Source: Planctomycetia bacterium
GTDB taxonomy: Bacteria; Planctomycetota; Planctomycetia; Pirellulales; Thermoguttaceae
Assembly: GCA_030539295.1 (NCBI GenBank)
Contig: JAUNSJ010000007.1
Coordinates: 1-64,000 of the forward strand
Length of the DNA: 64,000 nt
Reading direction: 5' to 3'
Of this stretch, positions 1 through 8,255 are shown piece after piece (the first letter of the stretch is position 1; the number at the start of each line of letters is the position of its first letter). The position numbers and the translations under genes are program-made. The notes below the pieces were generated by a model, which saw only the letters and a list, made by a program, of their open reading frames with translations, searched no databases and was not told the origin of the DNA.

Positions 1-1
1 A

Positions 2-1003
2 GAGGCTGCCCCGGCTGAATATTACACTCTTGATGAGGTCAAAGAAGATCTTCGTCGTTATCTTGCGGTCGAGAAGTTGCAAGCGGACCTTGACACCGTT
101 TACGAACAGATGTCCGGTTATTCCCGCAAGCTGTCGAACGTTCGTGCGGGAGTCGCCAAACGAGAAGAGCTGCAAGAGCTGAACCTGGCCGAGCTGGCCC
201 AGACCGGCGGCTTCGACTATATGGAAACGACCACTAATGAGACCGACGGCAAGCCGCTTCTCCTTTCGTTTGCCGAAGTGCGCTTGCTCGATATTCTGCC
301 TGATTCCGTCTTGAGCGAAGTCTATCAGACAACTCCCATGGAATTTTCCGCGCAGAAGAGTCCCTTCGTTGAAGAGGCTATCTATCTCTATTGGGTGACA
401 GGAGTTAAGGCGGAAGCCATGCCCGATTACGAAGAGATTCGCGATGTCGTGCTCGACTCCTGGAAACTGCGAGAAGCGTCCGCTATAGCCAAATCGAAGG
501 CCGACGAATTCGCCGCCGCGGTCAAGGCGTCCGGGAAATCGCTGGCGGAGTATGCCGCCTCCTGTACACCGCCCTTGCCGGTCGTTACGACGGAAAAATT
601 CTCCTGGCTTGAAATGCCTCGCTCGTTCCGTGACGCCAATCTGACCTATGGCGAAGTGCGGGAAACCGGCGTCGAAGTCGGTAAGGCTGACAAGCAGAAC
701 AAGACCCTTGTTGCCGTAGGCGATGGCTTTTATCAAACGGTTTATGGCTTGAAGACCAGCGAAGTTGGCGTCGTTATGAATCAGCCGGAAGATCGCGCCT
801 TTGTCGTTCAGACGACGGAAAAGGATTCCGATGACGTCCTCTTGAGTCAAATCAAGACGGCCGCGCCCGACCAGTTTACCGCTCAGGCCGTTATGCAGAC
901 GCAGCAGACGAACAACTTCCATTTCTATCAGAACTGGATTAAGGAACTGCGACAGGAGTCCGGATTTAACTGGATCGCCTATCCGCAGCAGGAAAGGAAC
1001 TGA
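2..1003 (+). CDS. SurA/PpiD-like periplasmic folding protein, C-terminal part (5' end outside window)
   Basis: The frame is open from base 2 and closes with TGA at 1001-1003, so about 333 residues of a longer protein are seen. The text is charged helices, with a segment beginning DYEEIRDVVLDSWKLREA followed by KSKADEFAAAVKASGKS. In SurA/PpiD-type proteins such a segment follows a parvulin domain and precedes a second one. No complete parvulin active site is visible in this part. The inferred role is a secreted or membrane-anchored peptidyl-prolyl isomerase or chaperone acting on envelope proteins. The next gene starts 10 nt downstream on the same strand, so the two are probably co-transcribed. 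The family assignment rests on segment style and helix pattern only; a generic coiled-coil envelope protein is the main alternative. Confidence 0.5.
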   Translation, partial: EAAPAEYYTLDEVKEDLRRYLAVEKLQADLDTVYEQMSGYSRKLSNVRAGVAKREELQELNLAELAQTGGFDYMETTTNETDGKPLLLSFAEVRLLDILPDSVLSEVYQTTPMEFSAQKSPFVEEAIYLYWVTGVKAEAMPDYEEIRDVVLDSWKLREASAIAKSKADEFAAAVKASGKSLAEYAASCTPPLPVVTTEKFSWLEMPRSFRDANLTYGEVRETGVEVGKADKQNKTLVAVGDGFYQTVYGLKTSEVGVVMNQPEDRAFVVQTTEKDSDDVLLSQIKTAAPDQFTAQAVMQTQQTNNFHFYQNWIKELRQESGFNWIAYPQQERN

Positions 1004-1013
1004 CACGCTCCTT

Positions 1014-2579
1014 ATGCGAAAAACTTTTCTGCTCCTGTTACTGGCCTGCTCCCTGTTACTGGTTGTACTGGTCGTTCGCGATTATCAATTTCGAACGGCC
1101 GTCAAACAACAGCGTGCGGATTCGTCAGCAAGCGAGGAGCAGAAGAGGGACATTATACTGGAGAATGCCTTGGCAAAAGGGGAGGAGCCGGCGACCGGAC
1201 CGGGCTCCCCTGCCCTTGCTCTTGATCTTTCGAAACTGCAGCCGGCCCCGCATACCGACGCGACCGGCCCCCATGCAAGCGACGCCTCGCCCGCTTCTTC
1301 TCTTGGTGACCCCGAATTGCTTAAGGGAATCGACGCCTATATGAACGGTCAGCCAGACCAGGCCTATGATTTGTTCGAAGAGGCGCACCGGGCCAATCGG
1401 CATTTGGCGCCCGGCGGCGTTTTGCTCGCTTTGTTATTTTCCAACAGTGGCAAATACGAATCCATGCGACTGTATCTGGAGAAGGCGGTCAAGGAGCACC
1501 CGAACGACCCGGAAGCTTTCTTTCAGCTGGCAGGAATCTCCTTAAACGCAGGACGACTGGTCGAAACGCAACTCCTGTTGGCGCACGGCGTTGAACTTCT
1601 CAATCAGATGATTACCAACTGGCACGAGGCAGGCTACAAACCGGAAACCGACTACCGCATTGCCTGGCTGGCCGGTGAAGTTTTGGCACTCTCGGCAGGC
1701 CTGGAGGAAAAGCAGGGTGAGCTGCCCAAGGCGGAGTCCACGCTGCGGAAACTGACCGACCTGGCACCCGGTCGCGACGATGCCTGGCTCAGTTTGGGCT
1801 ATGTCCTTATGCGTCAGCAGAAGCGGGACGAGGCGCAATCGGCGTTCGACAAGGCCCATCTGCTCGACGGCAATAATCTTTCCGCGTGGCTCCTTATGGC
1901 TCTCCTTTTGGAGGATGAGGAACAGCGGGAGGACGCGAAGAAATATGTCCCTGACCCGGTGGAAACGACCTCTTTCTCCGATAAGGAGATCGACGCGCTG
2001 GTCCGCTTATATATTAAATGGAGCGAAATGCAGCAGGCAGACCGCCTCGCCGACGACTATCACAAAGCGCACATGAACAGTGCGACCGGCTGGGCTCTTC
2101 TCGGCGAACTCGCGCTGTACCGGCATGAATACGAACACGCGGAAACGGCGTTTCGCAGTGCTCTGCTCGCCGACGCCCAGTGCCAGGCCGCCCGGACCGG
2201 CTTGATTTGGGCTCTCATTGACCAGGGGAATAAGGTTAAGCTAAAAGAAGGCTATAACCTCGCTTACGCCGAATGGCAGCGCGACCCGGACGACGCCGAG
2301 GCCACGGTCCCCTATGCGTGGACTCTCTATCTCATGGGTCGCCAAGAGGAATCAGAGGCTCTCTTCGCTCCGCTCCTGGAGAGTCATCAGGTTTCGCCGG
2401 GCACCGCCTATTATCTGGCAGAAATTGCCTATGCCAAAGGGAATCTTGGTCTGGCCGTAAACTTTCTCGACCTGGCTCTGAATCAGGACACGAACTTCCC
2501 CAAGCGGGAAGCCGCGGAAGAACTTCGCAAGCTGATCGCCGAAAAGCTGGAGGCGGAACAGGCCAACGACAACCCGTAG
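1014..2579 (+). CDS. membrane-anchored TPR repeat protein
   Basis: This 521-residue protein opens with an uncleaved-looking signal anchor (MRKTFLLLLLACSLLLVVL), then a Pro/Ala/Ser-rich linker to about residue 100. The rest is helical repeats of TPR type. Good examples are HPNDPEAFFQLAGISLNAGR, DDAWLSLGYVLMRQQKRDEA and GWALLGELALYRHEYEHAE. TPR arrays bind partner proteins; no catalytic domain is visible. The protein should sit on the periplasmic face of the inner membrane. It follows the SurA-like gene by 10 nt, which suggests a shared role in envelope protein assembly, but that is inference. It ends 15 nt before the stop of the convergent HD gene, and no terminator hairpin is evident between them. 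Confidence 0.75.
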   Translation: MRKTFLLLLLACSLLLVVLVVRDYQFRTAVKQQRADSSASEEQKRDIILENALAKGEEPATGPGSPALALDLSKLQPAPHTDATGPHASDASPASSLGDPELLKGIDAYMNGQPDQAYDLFEEAHRANRHLAPGGVLLALLFSNSGKYESMRLYLEKAVKEHPNDPEAFFQLAGISLNAGRLVETQLLLAHGVELLNQMITNWHEAGYKPETDYRIAWLAGEVLALSAGLEEKQGELPKAESTLRKLTDLAPGRDDAWLSLGYVLMRQQKRDEAQSAFDKAHLLDGNNLSAWLLMALLLEDEEQREDAKKYVPDPVETTSFSDKEIDALVRLYIKWSEMQQADRLADDYHKAHMNSATGWALLGELALYRHEYEHAETAFRSALLADAQCQAARTGLIWALIDQGNKVKLKEGYNLAYAEWQRDPDDAEATVPYAWTLYLMGRQEESEALFAPLLESHQVSPGTAYYLAEIAYAKGNLGLAVNFLDLALNQDTNFPKREAAEELRKLIAEKLEAEQANDNP

Positions 2580-2594
2580 CGCCCCGGCAACTCC

Positions 2595-4175
2595 TTATTG
2601 CAAGATTTCGCGAATGAGGGCGGACAGATTGCCTGCCTGTCGAAGATGTTTCGCCACGGGACCACGGGCAAAAATCCGCACTCGCTTGACATAATCGTCG
2701 AACTGCTCCTGCGCCAGAGACCGCACGACCGGCGAGACGTCCGCAAGCGGTCGATACCGGTCTTCACGCGGATAATAGACGTCAATTTTGAATTCCACTT
2801 CTTTTTCCGCAGGGGGAGAATCGATCAGGATATCGTTTTGACACAATCGCACGCACCCCGCCTGTTCCGTGGCCGCCTGCATTACCGAAACTTGTCCGCA
2901 GTCGGGCGTCGCGTTGGCCCCCCCGTTTTCGTCGAGGCTCCGGTTGATGCGGTCGACGAGCCGGGCAACGAGTGCCCGCCTTTTCTGGTACGGAAGTCCG
3001 GAAAGGGCCTCATAGAGTTCCGGTTCCTCCAGAATGCTGAACTGACATACCCGCTTATAGAGCTGACGTTTACGCCCGAACAGAGCGCGAGCCAAATGAG
3101 CCGCGGCGTCGAATTCATTCTCGTCGGCGTCGGCGAGCGTATCATGCCAGGACGCGGCGGGCTTACGCAGTCCATGCCGCTCCTGATAATATCGGGCACG
3201 CATGGAATTTCCACGTGCCAGAGCTTTGGCAAGGAGATATTTCTGCCAGGCGTGAGTCGAGCGCCAGAAAGAAGCCTGAATGAGCGTATTACCATCTTCC
3301 GCCCCGGCAAGAATGTGGAACAGAGACTGGAACATGACCGTGGCACTTCGCACCGCATGATGCCAGTAGACTTCGCTAAACATGACGTATCGGGCAAAGA
3401 CCATAAGCTCGGCCGCCGTTTTTCCCTTATCGGTAATCGCCAGACCGTCGCCTTCGGCATTAAGACAGAGACTGCCAATCAACCGGTCCTGGTCGAAATG
3501 ACGACCGTACGGAACGCCGGCCGCATGACTGTCGCGAAAGAGATAGTCCATCTTATCGATATCGATAGGCCCGGAAATTATACTGGCGAACAGACGATAG
3601 ACTTTGGTCCGGCGCGCATGCTCCTGCTCACTGTCGTCGCCTCGTTTGACCGGGGCATGGCCATTGAGCAGAGCGAGAATTTCCCGCGGATGAATATTCC
3701 ACTCCTGAACCAGAACGCGTGACAGCTCGCCGAACTCCAGAAAGACACGCGCCGATTCCTCATGCGGCACAATATTCGGCAGTTTCAGGTCTTCTATCAA
3801 ATGACAGTAGGGATAATGGCCAATATCGTGCAAAAGGGCCGCGGCAATAAAGAGTTCCGCGTCTTCCGGACGAACCATATCGGCGAAACGCGGATCGTGG
3901 GCCAATCGCTTCAGTATAAGCAGAGAAAGACGATAGACCCCTAGCGAATGCTCAAATCGACTGCTCCTGGCACCCGGATAGATCAGCGAGACGAAGCCCA
4001 GTTGGTCCAGGTCGCACAAGCGATGAAATTCCGGCGTATCGATGATCTTCCGCACGCGACTGGTAAGCGGGACATCCAGCTCAGGCGGTATCCGTATAAG
4101 CGACGATTTCGCATCCAAACCCGCGACTTCCGGAATCCTTAACAGGGCATTGGTCCGAACCTTGGTCTCTGTCAT
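2595..4175 (-). CDS. HD-domain phosphohydrolase (COG1078/dGTPase-like)
   Basis: The start is set at the ATG at 4175 because a strong ribosome site (GGAGG, then ATAAG, then ATG) precedes it; the frame remains open further upstream but without such a site. The product is about 526 residues. Metal-binding HD motifs are clear: SSRFEHSLGVYRLSLLIL near the N-terminus, then AALLHDIGHYPYCHLIED, and DIDKMDYLFRDSH further on. This is the arrangement of the COG1078 family of cytoplasmic HD hydrolases related to dGTP triphosphohydrolases. The substrate cannot be read from sequence; nucleotides are likely. It is monocistronic, driven by the promoter at 4354-4382 with a leader of about 170 nt, and converges on the TPR gene. 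Confidence 0.85.
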   Translation of the reverse strand: MTETKVRTNALLRIPEVAGLDAKSSLIRIPPELDVPLTSRVRKIIDTPEFHRLCDLDQLGFVSLIYPGARSSRFEHSLGVYRLSLLILKRLAHDPRFADMVRPEDAELFIAAALLHDIGHYPYCHLIEDLKLPNIVPHEESARVFLEFGELSRVLVQEWNIHPREILALLNGHAPVKRGDDSEQEHARRTKVYRLFASIISGPIDIDKMDYLFRDSHAAGVPYGRHFDQDRLIGSLCLNAEGDGLAITDKGKTAAELMVFARYVMFSEVYWHHAVRSATVMFQSLFHILAGAEDGNTLIQASFWRSTHAWQKYLLAKALARGNSMRARYYQERHGLRKPAASWHDTLADADENEFDAAAHLARALFGRKRQLYKRVCQFSILEEPELYEALSGLPYQKRRALVARLVDRINRSLDENGGANATPDCGQVSVMQAATEQAGCVRLCQNDILIDSPPAEKEVEFKIDVYYPREDRYRPLADVSPVVRSLAQEQFDDYVKRVRIFARGPVAKHLRQAGNLSALIREILQ

Positions 4176-4353
4176 CTTATCCTCCATTCTCTGAACGAAA
4201 ATACACATTAATATAATGTTACCGCCCCACTTTGCCCCTGTTCGCACGCGATTACAGAGTAACCGGGTTGCCTGTGGGCGCCTGACCAAAAAAATATAAG
4301 CGGGCGCCGGGTAAAAAAGACGCAAAGTAAAAAAACTTCGTCCTCTTGTATGC

Positions 4354-4382
4354 ATTATAACCACGAGTCATTTCGATTTCAA
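4354..4382 (-). promoter_or_regulatory. sigma70-type promoter for the HD gene
   Basis: On the minus strand TTGAAA (4382-4377) and TATAAT (4359-4354) are separated by exactly 17 nt. The predicted start point is near 4347, giving an untranslated leader of about 170 nt before the ATG at 4175. The match is 5/6 and 6/6 to consensus. Confidence 0.7.
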
Positions 4383-4680
4383 GCATTATATCGAAAAAAC
4401 AATCAAGAAGATGAAATTTTTCCTCCCGTTCACGGGGAGCTGTGATTCATTTATCCGTTTGGGTAAGCTGGGCAAGGCAGATTCCGGCGCCACACGCATT
4501 CCCGGTGGCTTGCGTACTTTGCCTTTCGAAAGAAGGCCAGAAGCGTCACCCCCACTTGACGACATCTCGATTTTGCCCCCTTAACTGTGTTTATATTGTC
4601 TATTTTAACATCTCGTCCCTAAACAGGAGGATATTTTTGAAGAAAAGCCGCAAAATCAGGTAGTGTACTTATTTTTATTC
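4383..4680. other. intergenic stretch without a recognised gene
   Basis: This gap lies between two divergent promoters. It holds short open frames but none with a convincing ribosome site or protein character. A small imperfect hairpin (CTCCCG, four bases, CGGGGAG) is present near 4424-4440. I recognise no riboswitch or RNA gene here. Confidence 0.4.
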
Positions 4681-4709
4681 TTGACAATCCTTTTGGCAAG
4701 TGGTATACT
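4681..4709 (+). promoter_or_regulatory. strong sigma70-type promoter for the first DUF1559 cassette
   Basis: TTGACA at 4681-4686 and TATACT at 4704-4709 are separated by 17 nt. The predicted start point is near 4716, about 140 nt upstream of the ATG at 4854. It should drive the DUF1559 gene and probably the lipoprotein and oxidoreductase genes behind it. Confidence 0.8.
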
Positions 4710-4853
4710 TGAAGAGTAAGGCTGTGCGGAGCGATTTTTTTGAGCCGACTCGCCAATATTCCGTTTCTCTATCACTTCTGGCATAAACGGGAGAGGCAGA
4801 TTTTTTCCACCTGCTTTTGCCAACACAAAATTTCACCACAAGGAGACACAACC

Positions 4854-5869
4854 ATGAAAAAACAATTGACAAACATCAGTAATGTTAACCTGCGGGGGGG
4901 GGGTATTTTAGACTGTTTCTAAAGAAAGCCTTTACTCTTGTCGAACTCTTGGTAGTCATAGCCATAATAGGCATTTTGATTGCCCTTCTGTTGCCGGCTG
5001 TCCAGGCCGCTCGCGAAGCCGCTCGGCGTATGCAATGCACGAACAATTTAAAACAGATCAGTCTCGCCCTTCACAATTATCACGACTCGCATAACGCGTT
5101 CCCAGTCGATGGGTATGAGACAGCATGCGCTCTTCAAAGTACCGACGGGTATGGTGCGTGGTACGGCGTATTCGTTCGCCTTTTGCCCTATCTGGAACAG
5201 GCACCGCTTTATGAAACCATGGATTTACGAAAAGACTACCTTGCGAGTGAGAATTATGCGGCGGGAAAGGCTCGTATTTCCGCCCTGTTTTGTCCTTCCT
5301 GTTCTCTTGATCTGTCCCCTGGCTGGAAAGAAGACGAGACCTATGTTACCCATTATTATGCGATTTCAGGAGCCTTTGGCGACATCCCCGATACTTCTCC
5401 TGCCATTCAATATAAAACATTCCCCACTGCTTCACTCCGTGGAACGATATGCAATAACGGACTGATTACGGTCAATACCAATCGAAGCATGTCGGACATA
5501 CTTGACGGAACCAGCCGATCCTTTGGCTTTGGTGAAATATCGTGGAATGAATTTCAACCGGCCACGAGAATGTGGACTCGCGGCTATAGTCCCGGCCTAG
5601 TTGTAACGTTGTCGACGAAATCGGTTCATCGAAATTGGTGGATCAACGCGGGTCCCCAGGCCGTAACTCGGGGCGATACGAGTGTTGAAAGCGGAACAGG
5701 TAAATTCGCCGTACTTAACAATCAGGGAGCGTGGGGAAGTGAACATGCCAACGGGGCCAACTTCGCCATGTGTGACGGCTCGGTTCGTTTCGTTTCCGAA
5801 ACAATCAACCTTGAAATTTTTGTCGCGGTTGCCACAGTGAACCAGGGCGAAAATCGTGACCTGCCCTGA
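4854..5869 (+). CDS. DUF1559 pseudopilin-like protein, reading frame broken at a ten-G tract
   Basis: The only good start is ATG 4854 (AAGGAGACACAACC before it). It reads MKKQLTNISNVNLRGGG and then hits a stop at 4920 in the frame as written. The body of the protein ([17 protein letters not shown], then [15 protein letters not shown], ending with ANFAMCDGSVRFVSETI) lies in another frame that is open from 4889 to 5869. One extra G, or two fewer, in the run 4894-4903 joins the two into a complete DUF1559 protein of about 338 residues. Known family traits are an N-terminal type IV pilin-like methylation/cleavage motif, one membrane helix and an exported beta-rich domain; planctomycetes carry many copies. 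The lipoprotein at 5915 follows. As sequenced the gene is off; phase variation, ribosomal slippage or a homopolymer sequencing error could each explain it. Confidence 0.85.
4894..4903 (+). repeat. homopolymeric G(10) tract inside the DUF1559 coding start
   Basis: Ten consecutive G bases follow TGC at 4891-4893, codons 14-17 of the DUF1559 gene. The tract sits between an intact translation start and the intact body of the gene and puts them out of phase. I noticed no other G or C run as long in the window; the next largest seen is seven C near 2918. Confidence 0.95.
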
Positions 5870-5914
5870 TCGTTTCATTCCTTAAAATTTATTTCCTGTA
5901 GAGATGAGGATATT

Positions 5915-6289
5915 ATGCGGTTTTACCAAACAGTGTTATTATGCCTGATTGTGCTTTCGTTTACCTCCTGCGGTGAAAATCGACAGGAGATGCAGGGGAC
6001 AGCCACCTGGAATCACGAGCCTATTCCCATGGGTTGTGTGACGTTTATTCCGGTCGACCAGGATGTTTCCCGGCCGTCGATTGCGAGCATAACGAATGGG
6101 AAATTTCAAATACCAGCCCGATTCGGACTTCTGCCTGGCACTTATAAAGTTACGGTCGAAGCCTATGATGGTGTTCCCCAGGAAGATTTACCCGCTGGAA
6201 AAAAACTCTTTCCTGGTTACCAGGTGGAGTATCAAATTCAGGAAACAGATCGGTCACTCGATATCAATGTCCCTTTGGCCCCAAAGTAA
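5915..6289 (+). CDS. small lipoprotein, carboxypeptidase-regulatory-like (transthyretin-like) fold
   Basis: This is a 124-residue product with a lipoprotein signal (LIVLSFTSCGEN; Cys near residue 20) and a good ribosome site (GAGGATATT before ATG). The mature part GTATWNHEPIPMGCVTFIPV, then GLLPGTYKVTVEAYDG, is the seven-strand fold typical of small planctomycete lipoproteins that sit next to DUF1559 genes. No catalytic residues are expected; a structural or binding role at the membrane surface is likely. It lies 45 nt after the DUF1559 gene and 15 nt before the FAD oxidoreductase, so one transcript is likely. A relative of the same design occurs at 48044-48511 in the second cassette. Confidence 0.8.
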   Translation: MRFYQTVLLCLIVLSFTSCGENRQEMQGTATWNHEPIPMGCVTFIPVDQDVSRPSIASITNGKFQIPARFGLLPGTYKVTVEAYDGVPQEDLPAGKKLFPGYQVEYQIQETDRSLDINVPLAPK

Positions 6290-6304
6290 TTTAAGAAAAA
6301 GAAC

Positions 6305-8131
6305 ATGTTAAACCGCTTCCACGTACAAGTCTCCCCGGCTCCTGAATCAATTGAGCCGGAACACAAAATTCTCCGGTGTGAATGGAGAAAAAGGCCAACG
6401 TATTGCAGTACAAGAATACTTGCGATATTGCTTGTTGTCCCTGTTTTAGCGACCGTTTTCGCAACTTGCCCGTGCGGCTTTGCAGATTCGGTACAAAAAG
6501 ATAGGACAACCGAAGAGGATTCCAGTCAATCGAACGTCCCTGCAAACGAATATGATGTTATCGTTTACGGATCGACCAGTGGTGCCATTATGGCCGCTGT
6601 TCAAGTTCGTCAGATGGGACGCTCGGTCGCGCTGGTTTCGCCCGATTCACATTTGGGCGGAATGACCATTAGCGGCTTGGGCGCGACGGACTGCTACGAT
6701 GCCCGTGCCGTAGGCGGACTTGCCCGTGATTTCTATCATCGAGTCTGGCAGCACTATCAAAAGCAGGAGTCGTGGACGCGTGAACCGTTTCCGCAAAATA
6801 ATTTTGTCTCTTTTACCTGGGGTGCCGGTCTTCATCCCATTGATGATACCAACGAGGTTATGTGGGTTTTCGAGCCGCATATCGCTGAAAGTATTATGGA
6901 ACAGTTAATCGAGGAAAACCATGTTCCGGTCTTTCGCGACGAAAGGTTGGACCGTTCGAATGGTGTCACTGTTCAAAACAAAATCATACAATCGATGAAA
7001 ACGGTTTCCGGATTGACGTTCAGAGGAAAAGTGTATATCGACGCCACCTACGAAGGCGACCTCATGGCCGCAGCGGGTGTATCCTATACTGCTGGCCGCG
7101 AAGCCAATTCTCTTTACGATGAAACCATTAACGGTGTTCAAAAGAATCGGGCCGACTCGCATCAGTTTACCGGTTTTATCGACCCCTATACAATCAAAGG
7201 AGACAAAACCAGCGGCATTCTGCCCGGTATCCAACCGGAAATCAAAGAATCCGATGGTCAGGCGGACGATAAAATTCAGGCCTACTGTTTTCGGCTCTGC
7301 CTGACAAACGACCCGGCCAATCGGGTTCCGTTCGCCAAGCCGGACAATTACAATGAACAGGATTACGAACTTCTGTTTCGTTCGATCGAAGCGGGTCAGC
7401 AGAATTTTACCGACTTCTCTAAAATGCCCAATCGAAAAACAGATTCCAATAACTGGATGGGGGTATCCACCGATTTTATCGGTCAAAATTACGGTTGGCC
7501 GGAAGGAAGTTACCAGGAGCGTCAGGCAATTTACGACGCCCATGTCCAATGGCAAAAGGGCCTTTTCTGGACACTGGCGAATCATACCCGGGTCCCCGAA
7601 GAGATTCGCCAAAAATTTCAATCCTGGGGGCTGGCCAGGGACGAATTTATCGATCATGACAACTGGCCCTATTTCCTTTATGTTCGCGAGGCGCGACGCA
7701 TGGTCAGCGATTTTGTCATGACCGAAAAACATTTGCAAAAGGTAATTGCCTGCGACCAGTCGATTGGACTGGGAACTTATACCATGGACTCTCATCATGT
7801 TCAACGATATATCGATACCCAGGAATACGGGAAACCATCCGTGCGCAACGAAGGCGACGTCCAAATTTTTCCCGGCGGACCGTATCGCATTGATTATCGG
7901 GCCATTACGCCGAGAAAAGGTGAATGTGGCAATCTGCTCGTGCCTGTCTGCTTGAGCAGTTCTCATATTGCGTTCGGTTCGATTCGAATGGAACCTGTCT
8001 TTATGATTCTCGGACAGAGTGCGGCAACCGCTGCTGTTCTTTCCTTGCAAAATCATTGCAACGTTCAAGATCTCGATTACATGCTCCTAAAAGAACAATT
8101 GCTCCAAGACGGTCAGGTTCTTTTGCCGTGA
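6305..8131 (+). CDS. exported FAD-dependent oxidoreductase (FAD_oxidored family)
   Basis: The 608-residue product has a hydrophobic segment at about residues 40-55 (ILAILLVVPVLATVFATCP), acting as signal peptide or anchor. The dinucleotide-binding motif follows (YDVIVYGSTSGAIMAAVQV), then the flavin-proximal segment HLGGMTISGLGATDCYD. This order is typical of the FAD-dependent oxidoreductases common in planctomycetes and Bacteroidetes, often annotated near polysaccharide degradation. The C-terminal segment CLSSSHIAFGSIRMEPVFM matches the family style. The substrate is unknown. It lies third in the DUF1559 cassette, 15 nt after the lipoprotein gene, with AAGAAAAAGAAC before the ATG. Two hairpins after the stop probably end the transcript. 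The roughly 40 residues before the hydrophobic helix are unusually long for a signal peptide. Confidence 0.85.
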   Translation: MLNRFHVQVSPAPESIEPEHKILRCEWRKRPTYCSTRILAILLVVPVLATVFATCPCGFADSVQKDRTTEEDSSQSNVPANEYDVIVYGSTSGAIMAAVQVRQMGRSVALVSPDSHLGGMTISGLGATDCYDARAVGGLARDFYHRVWQHYQKQESWTREPFPQNNFVSFTWGAGLHPIDDTNEVMWVFEPHIAESIMEQLIEENHVPVFRDERLDRSNGVTVQNKIIQSMKTVSGLTFRGKVYIDATYEGDLMAAAGVSYTAGREANSLYDETINGVQKNRADSHQFTGFIDPYTIKGDKTSGILPGIQPEIKESDGQADDKIQAYCFRLCLTNDPANRVPFAKPDNYNEQDYELLFRSIEAGQQNFTDFSKMPNRKTDSNNWMGVSTDFIGQNYGWPEGSYQERQAIYDAHVQWQKGLFWTLANHTRVPEEIRQKFQSWGLARDEFIDHDNWPYFLYVREARRMVSDFVMTEKHLQKVIACDQSIGLGTYTMDSHHVQRYIDTQEYGKPSVRNEGDVQIFPGGPYRIDYRAITPRKGECGNLLVPVCLSSSHIAFGSIRMEPVFMILGQSAATAAVLSLQNHCNVQDLDYMLLKEQLLQDGQVLLP

Positions 8132-8152
8132 CTCTCATATTGACTTATGGAG

Positions 8153-8223
8153 CATGCGCGTTTTTCGCATGTAAGGACAAGATCGCCTTGCATTGTTGTG
8201 ACAATTCACTACGATCTTGTTTA
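8153..8223 (+). terminator. tandem hairpins, probable terminator after the oxidoreductase
   Basis: A first hairpin has arms CATGCG (8153-8158) and CGCATG (8166-8171). A second has arms CAAGATCG (8178-8185) and CGATCTTG (8212-8219), followed by TTTAT. The second resembles an intrinsic terminator, though its 26-nt loop is long. Confidence 0.5.
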
Positions 8224-8255
8224 TAAAACGATTCACTTTATGAAAGGAACGTAAT

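Noticed and set aside
2598-3722. Long open frame on the plus strand inside the HD hydrolase gene
   Set aside because: It is antisense to clear HD-family coding sequence and its translation has no domain or plausible start signal.
4442-4663. Small open frame between the HD gene and the DUF1559 promoter
   Set aside because: No ribosome site, no protein-like pattern, and it ends just before the promoter.
6905-8068. Long minus-strand open frame opposite the FAD oxidoreductase
   Set aside because: It is a shadow of the real gene; composition follows the complementary codons and no ribosome site precedes it.
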